Shown here piece by piece: positions 13,695 to 19,496 of a stretch of 50,216 bases of DNA. The notes under the pieces were generated by a model, which was not told the DNA's origin, ran no database searches, and saw nothing but the letters and a program-made list of their open reading frames with translations. The position numbers and the translations under genes were made by a program. The DNA lies in contig CANQZG010000025.1 of assembly GCA_947628305.1 (NCBI GenBank), forward strand, positions 1 through 50,216. The letters are read 5' to 3'. Position 1 is the first letter of the stretch. Every line of letters starts with the position of its first letter. Source of the stretch: an uncultured Muribaculaceae bacterium. GTDB taxonomy: Bacteria > Bacteroidota > Bacteroidia > Bacteroidales > Muribaculaceae.

Positions 13695-13722
13695 GCGGCG
13701 GGGTCCCCCATGATCCCGCCGC
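13695..13722 (+). other. GC-rich intergenic hairpin a
   Basis: An 11-bp stem (GCGGCGGGGTC with GATCCCGCCGC, one G-U) and a six-base loop lie between GAACAG (13685) and the sequence CGAAAATATC before the next ribosome site. There is no T run, so it is not a standard terminator. It holds the gap position that hammerheads occupy elsewhere in the operon. Confidence 0.7.
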
Positions 13723-13752
13723 CGAAAATATCAAAAAAGGAGATTTTGAAAA

Positions 13753-14058
13753 ATGGCAAGGATTTATGGATACACAGCGGTTGAAAATCTTTTGCAACAG
13801 TACAGCGACAGCGGGCGCGACTTCGTCGGCTATACCATCCCCGGCGGCTTGATCGATGGAATGATCATCACGGGCGACAGGCTGAAAACGGCGATCATTA
13901 AAGAGGTTTACTTGAACGAATGGAGCAGCGGCGCGACGATCCGCATCTATAACAAGATGCCCGCGAAATATGCCCGCATTATCGAAATGATCGAGAACAG
14001 CGACGAGAACGACGAACAGGAGCAGGAGAAGATCCGCCGCGCGTTTTATGCGGCTTGA
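13753..14058 (+). CDS. hypothetical protein, hammerhead operon
   Basis: 101 residues with AAAAGGAG before ATG 13753. The fold looks mixed: ARIYGYTAVENLLQQYSDSG at the start, then beta-strand-rich IDGMIITGDRLKTAIIKEVY, and a charged helical tail (ENSDENDEQEQEKIRR). No family is recognised. The gene ends at TGA fused to ACAG (TGAACAG). Confidence 0.7.
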   Translation: MARIYGYTAVENLLQQYSDSGRDFVGYTIPGGLIDGMIITGDRLKTAIIKEVYLNEWSSGATIRIYNKMPAKYARIIEMIENSDENDEQEQEKIRRAFYAA

Positions 14059-14073
14059 ACAGGAGGCGAAAAA

Positions 14074-14133
14074 ATCGGTCTGAATGAGTCTTTGAAAATT
14101 AAGACGAAACGCGCCGCCGGGCGCGTCACCGAT
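14074..14133 (+). ncRNA. type I hammerhead ribozyme 2 (one-base core insertion)
   Basis: Stem I ATCGGT (14074-14079) pairs with ACCGAT (14128-14133), 6 bp. Stem II GTCTT/AAGAC has an 8-base loop. GAAA is 14106-14109. Stem III CGCGCC-GCCG-GGCGCG leads to GUC (14125-14127). Cleavage would fall after 14127, 43 bases before the next ATG (14171). The core reads CUGAAUGA (14080-14087), with one extra A compared with CUGANGA, so activity may be lowered or lost. Confidence 0.82.
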
Positions 14134-14170
14134 AAAACGACCCGTAAAACGGGAAAGGAGAAAAAGAAAA

Positions 14171-14623
14171 ATGACGCTTTACACCCTCGAAAGCCTGAGA
14201 GAGCGCAACGCGGCAAACGCCGCAAACATTACCCCCGCGACGGTGGCCTATATCAATCGACTTATACAAGCCGTTGAACAGTCACGGACGGACAAGCCGC
14301 AACCACTCGATGATGTGGACTTTACGAGCGAATACGGCAAGCATACGGAACACGCAACCATCGACGGCGAGAGCGTGACGAATGGCAACCGCTCCACGAT
14401 TTGCGAGAGCTGCACGCCCAAACCCGTTATAAAGGACGATGGACGCGTTACGGCTTACATAGGATGCGGCGGCGCGTTTTATGGGTACGATGCCCAAAAA
14501 ATGCACTACCTTGGCAAGGTAGCAAAAACTTGCATGCTTTACGGCGGCGACTACCTCGGCGGATATTTTCCGATCTATTTCGATTGCGAAGTCTCCCGCT
14601 TTGAATACAACGCACAAGCCTGA
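14171..14623 (+). CDS. hypothetical protein, hammerhead operon
   Basis: 150 residues, GGAAAGGAG before ATG 14171. Helical first third (LESLRERNAANAANITPATV), then a region with Cys pairs (ICESCTPKP, IGCGGAFYGYD, KTCMLYGG) and Gly/Tyr-rich strands. No family recognised. It ends in TGAACAG. Confidence 0.7.
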   Translation: MTLYTLESLRERNAANAANITPATVAYINRLIQAVEQSRTDKPQPLDDVDFTSEYGKHTEHATIDGESVTNGNRSTICESCTPKPVIKDDGRVTAYIGCGGAFYGYDAQKMHYLGKVAKTCMLYGGDYLGGYFPIYFDCEVSRFEYNAQA

Positions 14624-14642
14624 ACAGCACGGAAAGCGCATA

Positions 14643-14663
14643 GCGGGCGCGCATAAGGCCCGC
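14643..14663 (+). other. GC-rich intergenic hairpin b
   Basis: GCGGGC/GCCCGC, 6 bp, follows GAACAG (14622) and precedes CCCCAAAAAATC. The order GAACAG, hairpin, purine-rich run is the same as at 13685 and 15385. Confidence 0.55.
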
Positions 14664-14710
14664 CCCAAAAAATCAAAGACAGTACGGAAAGACGGCAAGG
14701 AAAAAACAAC

Positions 14711-15382
14711 ATGAACACAAAACAGAATTTTGAAAACATGGGCAAGAATCTCGCGGCATACATGAACGGAACGGACGGAAAGCAGGCGACAATCATTTTA
14801 ATAAACGACTTCGGCGGCTATACAGTTTTACAAGTCCGCTTGCATTCCGTTGAGTTTGCACCCTATGCGCAATACCGGAACGCGATGCGGATAACCTGCA
14901 CGCCCAAAGGCAAGCGCACAGCGCGACGGATGATCCTGCACGAGGGCGACCCGTTTGCGATTTTTGCGGGGTGGGTAACGCCTTCGAAAGAGATCGGAAT
15001 GACAACGAGAACGGCGGGCGGGGTGACCCTTTCCGTTTGGACGGCATGCGACAAGCAAGAATTTTACAAGCTGGTAGACAGCACCGAAGGCGCAAAGATT
15101 GCGGAACAGTCCGAACGGATCTATTTGGATGAGCTGAAAAAGCGGGGCAAGGTTTACGAGGTTTGCACCGTTGACGGCTGCACCGAATACAAGACGGAAA
15201 GCGAACTTTTGCAAGACTACGAAAAGCGCGGAACGGTTGCGGACAGTGTGCGCCGCTTTGAACTGCAAGGAACGCCCATTCTTGCGGGGTTGTGCGGTCC
15301 TATGTTTGACGGGTACGACAAGAACAACAACGCCCGCATCCGCTACGAGTCGAGCGATCTCTATGCGATTTTGAGCGAGTAA
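14711..15382 (+). CDS. hypothetical protein, hammerhead operon
   Basis: 223 residues, GGCAAGGAA before ATG 14711. The N-terminal half is beta-rich (ATIILINDFGGYTVLQVRLH, RITCTPKGKRTARRM, FAIFAGWVTPSKEIG) and the C-terminal half has charged helices, two Cys (CTVDGC) and a final strand region. No catalytic motif recognised. It ends in TAA followed by AGAACAG. Confidence 0.7.
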   Translation: MNTKQNFENMGKNLAAYMNGTDGKQATIILINDFGGYTVLQVRLHSVEFAPYAQYRNAMRITCTPKGKRTARRMILHEGDPFAIFAGWVTPSKEIGMTTRTAGGVTLSVWTACDKQEFYKLVDSTEGAKIAEQSERIYLDELKKRGKVYEVCTVDGCTEYKTESELLQDYEKRGTVADSVRRFELQGTPILAGLCGPMFDGYDKNNNARIRYESSDLYAILSE

Positions 15383-15392
15383 AGAACAGAAC

Positions 15393-15414
15393 GGCGGGGC
15401 TGAACAGCCCCGCC
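15393..15414 (+). other. GC-rich intergenic hairpin c
   Basis: A perfect 9-bp stem GGCGGGGCT/AGCCCCGCC whose four-base loop is GAAC, so the loop and stem top together spell GAACAG a second time. It is followed by CCGAAATATCGG and the ribosome site of the next gene. Confidence 0.7.
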
Positions 15415-15437
15415 CCGAAATATCGGAGGAAAGGAAA

Positions 15438-15629
15438 ATGAAACAGACACAAAATTTTGCGGTCGATACGTTTGAACCGCGCAAAAGAACAGCCCTTGAC
15501 GGGCGCGTTTGGTGGGTGCCGTATAACGTCACCGTGAACGCATGGAACACTTTCACCGTTTGGGGGAAGTACAGGACGCGGAAGGCGTGCGCGTTTTCCA
15601 TACGGTACGCAAAGGAGCATTACGCCTGA
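15438..15629 (+). CDS. small hypothetical protein, hammerhead operon
   Basis: 63 residues, CGGAGGAAAGG before ATG 15438. Trp/Tyr-rich and basic (RVWWVPYNVTVNAWNTFTVW), predicted beta. No family recognised. It ends in TGAACAG, 24 bases before hammerhead 3. Confidence 0.65.
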   Translation: MKQTQNFAVDTFEPRKRTALDGRVWWVPYNVTVNAWNTFTVWGKYRTRKACAFSIRYAKEHYA

Positions 15630-15652
15630 ACAGCGGGGAGCCGTCTCCTCTC

Positions 15653-15729
15653 TTCGGTCTGACGAGTGCGGCGCGGGTACGCCGCCGAAACGGTGAACAG
15701 ATCCCAGACGGGATCCCACCGTCACCGAA
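15653..15729 (+). ncRNA. type I hammerhead ribozyme 3
   Basis: Stem I TTCGGT (15653-15658) pairs with ACCGAA (15724-15729). Core CUGACGA is 15659-15665. Stem II is G-(U)-GCGGCG/CGCCGCC with a six-base loop. GAAA is 15687-15690. Stem III is CGGTG/CACCG extended by an internal loop and GATCCC/GGGATC; the internal loop carries a GAACAG word. GUC is 15721-15723, with cleavage after 15723, 29 bases before the GTG start at 15753. The core matches CUGANGA exactly. Confidence 0.92.
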
Positions 15730-15752
15730 AACCTATAAAGGAGAACAGAAAC

Positions 15753-15971
15753 GTGAAACGGATCTACATGGCAATCACGAAGGAGAACGAGAACGGTGGC
15801 AAATGCGCCTACATGGACTTCTTCACCACGAACGAGAACTTACTTGCAGTAATGAAACGTATACCCAAAGAGGCAATTAGCGTGACAGTCATCGATAAGT
15901 CGCGGGCGGAAGAGCTTGTAAACTTCTGGAACGATGAATTCAAGGCGCAAGGCGTCTTTGAATTGTTTTGA
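15753..15971 (+). CDS. small hypothetical protein, hammerhead operon
   Basis: 72 residues from GTG 15753 (AAAGGAG nine bases before); an internal ATG at 15768 is possible. Short alpha/beta protein (IYMAITKENENGGKCAYMDF, then SVTVIDKSRAEELVNFWNDE). No family recognised. It may be the only full gene on the message between hammerheads 3 and 4. Confidence 0.65.
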   Translation: MKRIYMAITKENENGGKCAYMDFFTTNENLLAVMKRIPKEAISVTVIDKSRAEELVNFWNDEFKAQGVFELF

Positions 15972-15984
15972 GGGGGTGAACAGC

Positions 15985-16035
15985 ATGAAGGGATCCTTCT
16001 TCAAAGATCTTACGAGGCAGAATGAACAGCCCTGA
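15985..16035 (+). CDS. possible 16-residue micro-ORF ending inside hammerhead 4
   Basis: ATG 15985 follows GAGGGGGTG at suitable distance and encodes MKGSFFKDLTRQNEQP. Its TGA stop (16033-16035) is the UGA of the hammerhead core CUGAUGA. The same stop-in-core overlap is seen with the frame that ends in hammerhead 1, so a coupling between translation and cleavage is possible. Confidence 0.35.
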   Translation: MKGSFFKDLTRQNEQP

Positions 16036-16096
16036 TGAGCACCACGGCGGCACCGTGGCGAAACGGTTGGGGGAGCACGTCTCCCCGACCGTCGGC
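16029..16096 (+). ncRNA. type I hammerhead ribozyme 4
   Basis: Core CUGAUGA is 16032-16038. Stem II is G-(CA)-CCACGG/CCGTGG-C with a 5-base loop. GAAA is 16060-16063. Stem III is CGGT/ACCG extended by GGGGAG/CTCCCC. GUC is 16091-16093. Stem I is short (GCC 16029-16031 with GGC 16094-16096). Cleavage after 16093 lies 40 bases before ATG 16134. The short stem I would need tertiary contacts for full activity. Confidence 0.85.
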
Positions 16097-16133
16097 AATA
16101 GCCAAATATAGAACAGAACAGGAGAAAGAGATC

Positions 16134-16454
16134 ATGAAGAAATTTGAGGTTGGAAAAGTTTATTCAAACTTTTGGCGGCAATGCTTTGAGGACGGAACAG
16201 CAATTCCGCTCGGGGTGCCCATGATACGCGTCACGAAACGCGCGGGGAATCGCCTCTACTGCGTGAGAGTAACGGGGCAAGGGGAAACTTATAACGAGTT
16301 CAAAGAGTATTTTATCGTCAAGATCAAGGGTGACAGAGAAGCGGTGAATGACGGCTTAGCGACGTACTATGCGAGCTGTGAGGTAGAACGGTATAACGAC
16401 TGCGTGAAAGCCTCTGCGGGCGCGGCACGCGTCACTGCGGGAAGCTACGTCTGA
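16134..16454 (+). CDS. hypothetical protein, hammerhead operon
   Basis: 106 residues, ACAGGAGAAAGAG before ATG 16134. Beta-rich, with the start FEVGKVYSNFWRQCFEDGTA and RVTKRAGNRLYCVRVTGQGE, a pattern seen in small SH3-like or OB-like folds, then a helical end. No family assigned. It ends in TGAACAG. Confidence 0.7.
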   Translation: MKKFEVGKVYSNFWRQCFEDGTAIPLGVPMIRVTKRAGNRLYCVRVTGQGETYNEFKEYFIVKIKGDREAVNDGLATYYASCEVERYNDCVKASAGAARVTAGSYV

Positions 16455-16469
16455 ACAGGAGAACAAAAT

Positions 16470-16643
16470 ATGACTTACGAGGATTTCGTGAAAATCAATG
16501 ACAGATGGGAAACGCTTGGAAGAGCGTACGTTGAACTCGGACAGCAGGAAGAGGCGTACAAAATCGGAGACATGCTCGATCGTCTCCATGAGGAACACCC
16601 TGAATACAACCGCCGTAGGCTTGCGGAGAAATTGGGCTACTGA
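16470..16643 (+). CDS. 57-residue helical protein, hammerhead operon
   Basis: ATG 16470 follows CAGGAGAAC. Amphipathic helices (TYEDFVKINDRWETLGRAYV, LGQQEEAYKIGDMLDRLHEE) give a small helical bundle or a single TPR-like hairpin. No family recognised. It ends in TGAACAG. Confidence 0.65.
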   Translation: MTYEDFVKINDRWETLGRAYVELGQQEEAYKIGDMLDRLHEEHPEYNRRRLAEKLGY

Positions 16644-16700
16644 ACAGCTGAATGGAGCGATGGCGGGAACTCCTGAAACACTACCCGCTACCACCGCATG
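16644..16700 (+). other. possible decayed hammerhead remnant
   Basis: After GAACAG the gap reads CUGAAUGGAG, a GGAG/CUCC hairpin, then UGAAAC, which resembles the CUGAAUGA-stem II-GAAA part of hammerhead 2. No stem III with a GUC triplet follows, so it is not an active hammerhead. Confidence 0.3.
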
Positions 16701-16730
16701 AGCGGAAACAAAAATCTTTTGGAGGTATTT

Positions 16731-16922
16731 ATGGATTACAACTTCATCATCTATGACAAGGACGGCGCGGAGGTCTATCAAGACCGCACCACATCGCGCG
16801 GCAAACAACCGACGATCGAGGCGGCAAGCAGAATGCTGAAAAAGCTCGGGACAGGCTACCAAGCGGCAATCACATCGTTTGATTGGCGGAGCGGGAAAAG
16901 GTATGTCTGCACGATCAGATGA
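16731..16922 (+). CDS. small hypothetical protein, hammerhead operon
   Basis: 63 residues from ATG 16731 (TTTTGGAGG before it); an earlier in-frame ATG at 16698 lacks a site. Alpha/beta pattern: YNFIIYDKDGAEVYQDRTTS, a helix EAASRMLKKLGTGY and a final strand. No family recognised. Confidence 0.65.
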   Translation: MDYNFIIYDKDGAEVYQDRTTSRGKQPTIEAASRMLKKLGTGYQAAITSFDWRSGKRYVCTIR

Positions 16923-16924
16923 GC

Positions 16925-16943
16925 GGCGGGGTTCCTCCCCGCC
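16925..16943 (+). other. GC-rich intergenic hairpin d
   Basis: GGCGGGG-TTCCT-CCCCGCC, a perfect 7-bp stem just after the stop codon, followed by CATATCG and GAACAG (16953). Confidence 0.6.
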
Positions 16944-17010
16944 CATATCGACGGAACAGCTCGAGGGTGCAACTCCCCCACCGCCGCACAAATTTCTATG
17001 AGGTGAACAG

Positions 17011-17187
17011 ATGAACATCCAAGCAACAAAGCAGGAAGGGCGCAGGAGCGCTGAGGCGTGGGCATGGTGCTTGCGGCATGAGGCGCGGGGCGCCTTGATC
17101 GTGCACGGCATCGAACAGCCCACAGAGCGGCAGATCGCCGCTTACATTCTCTTCGGAGAGAAGTCATTGAACGGGAGGACGGTATGA
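17011..17187 (+). CDS. 58-residue hypothetical protein, hammerhead operon
   Basis: ATG 17011 follows ATGAGGTGAACAG, with GAGGTG as ribosome site. Helical, basic, with two Trp and one Cys (SAEAWAWCLRHEARGALIVH). Its stop overlaps the next start (ATGA at 17184), the first overlapping pair in the operon. Confidence 0.6.
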   Translation: MNIQATKQEGRRSAEAWAWCLRHEARGALIVHGIEQPTERQIAAYILFGEKSLNGRTV

Positions 17188-17459
17188 AGTTTGCGGTTTT
17201 GATTTTGAGAGATGGCGAAACGGACGACAGTCCGCGCAACGAGTTTGTCGTCGAAGCAGAGGACAGGAGCGGAGCGACCGAAGAGGCGCGAAAAATGGAA
17301 CGGTTTTTCCGTGGAAGCAACGCCATCTCCCGCGTCGCACGGGTACGGCAACTCCCTTTCGAGGAATACTTTGCGCGGTGCGAGAACTACGAGGGCTACA
17401 TGAACGGCGGGTATCTCAACTACTTCAACCCTTTTACGGGCGAAGGGTATCTCGACTAA
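17184..17459 (+). CDS. hypothetical protein, hammerhead operon
   Basis: 91 residues, GGGAGGAC before ATG 17184, coupled to the upstream gene. N-terminal strand (MKFAVLILRDGETD), helix (SGATEEARKMERFFRG), and a Tyr/Gly/Asn-rich end (YEGYMNGGYLNYFNPFTGEG). No family recognised. Confidence 0.68.
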   Translation: MKFAVLILRDGETDDSPRNEFVVEAEDRSGATEEARKMERFFRGSNAISRVARVRQLPFEEYFARCENYEGYMNGGYLNYFNPFTGEGYLD

Positions 17460-17472
17460 AAAGGAGAAAATC

Positions 17473-17763
17473 ATGATAGAACAGACGTTTTACAAGGGCT
17501 ATGAAATTCGGCGGCACACATTCCCCTACAACGGGGAGAGGCGGCTCCTCGGGTACAGTGTCAGGAAGACGCTCCAAGACGGCACAGTCGTCACCTACCG
17601 CCGTAAATCGCAAAGCAAAGCGGCAACCTATTCGGACATCTGGTTCTCATCAGAAGAGGACGCAAGGGCGGCGATCGACGCGGGCGAGATCCAAGAGAAC
17701 AGGAAGAGAAAGCGCAAGGTCGACGCCATTCTCGACATGCTCCCAAAGAGAGCCCGCAGCTGA
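17473..17763 (+). CDS. hypothetical protein, hammerhead operon
   Basis: 96 residues, AAAGGAG before ATG 17473. Two Tyr/Arg-rich beta hairpins (FYKGYEIRRHTFPYNGERRL, YSVRKTLQDGTVVTYRRKSQ) then a basic helix. It could bind nucleic acid. No family recognised. Confidence 0.68.
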   Translation: MIEQTFYKGYEIRRHTFPYNGERRLLGYSVRKTLQDGTVVTYRRKSQSKAATYSDIWFSSEEDARAAIDAGEIQENRKRKRKVDAILDMLPKRARS

Positions 17764-17791
17764 AACAGACACCGTACAGGAGATTACAGAC

Positions 17792-18112
17792 ATGAAAATC
17801 GAACAGCTCACGCAGATCATAAAACAGGCAAACCTTCGGGCGATCAGGAAGGTGCTCGTCGCAGAGGGCTTCCGCGAATGCAAACGGGACAAGGCACTCC
17901 GCCGCATGCCCCTTCACCGCATCGAGGCGGCCCCGCACGAGAAGACGCTCTACTTCCCCGACAGCAAGGGCAATGAGTATCTCGGCGACCTCTGCCATCG
18001 CGTCAAGGGCTTTGAACAGTATGAGTTCGTCATCGTTCGGCTCCTTGCACCCTTTGAGCACGGAGTTCCCCGTCCCGAAAAGAAAATTCTCATCTATGCA
18101 AGGGAGGCATAA
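17792..18112 (+). CDS. hypothetical protein, hammerhead operon
   Basis: 106 residues, CAGGAG before ATG 17792. Helical basic first half (IEQLTQIIKQANLRAIRKVL, FRECKRDKALRRM), then beta-strand region. Three bases before the recombinase start, so translation of the two is closely linked. Confidence 0.68.
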   Translation: MKIEQLTQIIKQANLRAIRKVLVAEGFRECKRDKALRRMPLHRIEAAPHEKTLYFPDSKGNEYLGDLCHRVKGFEQYEFVIVRLLAPFEHGVPRPEKKILIYAREA

Positions 18113-18115
18113 ACT

Positions 18116-19042
18116 ATGAATTTATACGAAAAGTACGAACAGGCACGAGAGGAGTATCTCGCATCGCTCAGGATCGTGACAAACAGCCAAGAGACCTATA
18201 ACAAGTACGTCTTCGTCCTCGGGAATTTCGGGGAATATGTCAAAGCGCACGGCGGAGAGGAAGAGGAGATCCCGCCCCTCTTTATCGTCGGCTGGCGGAA
18301 TGAGATCAAGGAGACGCGCGGGCTCGGAAATAACAGTATCCGCCACTATCTCACGCTCCTGCACAGCTTTTTCAAGTGGACGATCGAACACAAGATCTTT
18401 ACGGAACAGCCGGTAAGCAAGGGGGACAAGCCCAAACAGGAAGCCGTCGAATACGACCTGCTCTCCGAACAGGAGATCGAAAGGACCCTCTCGGGTGAGA
18501 TCCCGCCATACACACCGAACCCTCTTCGGACGCGGGCGATCGTGTTCATGTTCCTCTTGACGGGGCTCCGCGTCTCGGAGCTTGCCTATCTTCCCGTGGG
18601 GAATTTGAACTTTGACGAGGGCACCGTCACAGTCTGCGGCAAGGGCGACAAGCTGCGGACAAGCACCCTGCCAAAGTCGCTTATAAGGGTGCTCAAACAA
18701 TACATGACGGCGTACGGCAAGACGGACGGAACGGCCCTTCTTTTCAGCTCTACGGGCAAGGACGGGCGCGAGAAGCCGTTCACGCGGCAGAACATTACGA
18801 CTGTCGTCGAGCGGTATGTGAACAGGCTCCTCGGACACAGACACATCGGCGCACATGACCTCAGACACAGCTTCGCAAGTTACCTCATCACGCACGGAGA
18901 GAAACTTGAAAATATCCAACAGCTCTTGGGACACAGTTCCTACGCGACGACAGTCATCTACGCCTCGCACCTCTGCCCGAAGCGGATCGCGACAGAAGCG
19001 AACTCCATCTTCGACACCATGCCCATATTTCGCAACTGCTGA
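18116..19042 (+). CDS. XerC/D-like tyrosine recombinase at the end of the hammerhead operon
   Basis: 308 residues, AAGGGAGG before ATG 18116. Residues 10-105 form the SAM-like core-binding domain. The catalytic domain has Arg in LTGLRVSELA (about 152), a Lys in the beta hairpin VCGKGDKLRTS, HDLRHSFASY (His 247, Arg 250), LGHSSYATTVIY (His 273, Tyr about 282). No arm-binding domain precedes it, unlike the integrase at 5173, so it resembles Xer, transposon or invertase-type enzymes. It is the second tyrosine recombinase of the window. Its substrate sites are not obvious; it may act on the operon itself or on dimer resolution (inference). Confidence 0.92.
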   Translation: MNLYEKYEQAREEYLASLRIVTNSQETYNKYVFVLGNFGEYVKAHGGEEEEIPPLFIVGWRNEIKETRGLGNNSIRHYLTLLHSFFKWTIEHKIFTEQPVSKGDKPKQEAVEYDLLSEQEIERTLSGEIPPYTPNPLRTRAIVFMFLLTGLRVSELAYLPVGNLNFDEGTVTVCGKGDKLRTSTLPKSLIRVLKQYMTAYGKTDGTALLFSSTGKDGREKPFTRQNITTVVERYVNRLLGHRHIGAHDLRHSFASYLITHGEKLENIQQLLGHSSYATTVIYASHLCPKRIATEANSIFDTMPIFRNC

Positions 19043-19054
19043 ACAGAACAGACA

Positions 19055-19093
19055 AGGCGGCTTCCCCAATTACGGGGAAGCCGCCTTTTTTTA
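19055..19093 (+). terminator. rho-independent terminator ending the hammerhead operon
   Basis: A perfect 14-bp stem (AAGGCGGCTTCCCC with its inverse, 19055-19087), 5-base loop, then TTTTTTTATTTT. It also lies just beyond the end of the convergent late operon, where the minus-strand side has only a weak T run. Confidence 0.95.
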
Positions 19094-19483
19094 TTTTACA
19101 CGCACCACGCCCCCGAGCTTGTCTGCCCATCGCTCGGTGTAAAAGGAGTAGTACGAGATCTTCTTCCTCTTTCGATAGCCATTGAAACAGCTTGCCCACA
19201 GAACAGACGGGATCCCGATGATGAACAGATACAGCCATCCAAGGCGCAGGCTTTGAAGGGTGTGCCCGTATTCATGCCGCGTCAGATTTTCGTCTGATGC
19301 CGTATGTACAAAGATGTAGTGCCCCAAGGAGAGACCGCTAAGCAGCCCCCATTCCGTCAGGATGCGTTCTGCATATTGATGACTGCTGCGGTGCCGCATG
19401 CGGCATATGAGCCATATGACACCGCCGACAATGTCCTGTGGGAGTTGCCATATCGTGTAGATGATGTGCTTTATGATCTTCAT
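19091..19483 (-). CDS. membrane HExxH protein (putative metallopeptidase), last late gene
   Basis: 130 residues with a G-rich site before ATG 19483. A membrane segment at about 10-28 (YTIWQLPQDIVGGVIWLIC), HEYGH at residues 70-74 inside TRHEYGHTLQSLRLG, a second hydrophobic span (WLYLFIIGIPSVLWASC, 83-99) and WADKLGG near the end. HExxH followed by an acidic residue in a later helix is the zinc-metallopeptidase pattern. By position after the fibre genes it could serve lysis, receptor or envelope modification, but no known holin or endolysin is seen to support this. The role is open. Confidence 0.75.
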   Translation of the reverse strand: MKIIKHIIYTIWQLPQDIVGGVIWLICRMRHRSSHQYAERILTEWGLLSGLSLGHYIFVHTASDENLTRHEYGHTLQSLRLGWLYLFIIGIPSVLWASCFNGYRKRKKISYYSFYTERWADKLGGVVRVK

Positions 19484-19496
19484 ATGCCCCCCCCTT

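Noticed and set aside
16921-16990. Fifth hammerhead around CAGAUGAG and the GGCGGGG hairpin
   Set aside because: The core has CAGAUGAG, not CUGAUGA, and no GAAA or GUC follows in the right place.
13350-19042. Classical integron attC sites between the small genes
   Set aside because: No pairs of RYYYAAC and GTRRRRY-type boxes were found; GAACAG copies are direct and not paired with CTGTTC in the gaps.
18122-19069. Long leftward frame opposite the XerC/D-like recombinase
   Set aside because: The rightward frame has all catalytic residues of a tyrosine recombinase, a good ribosome site and a terminator; the reverse frame is a shadow with unlikely composition.
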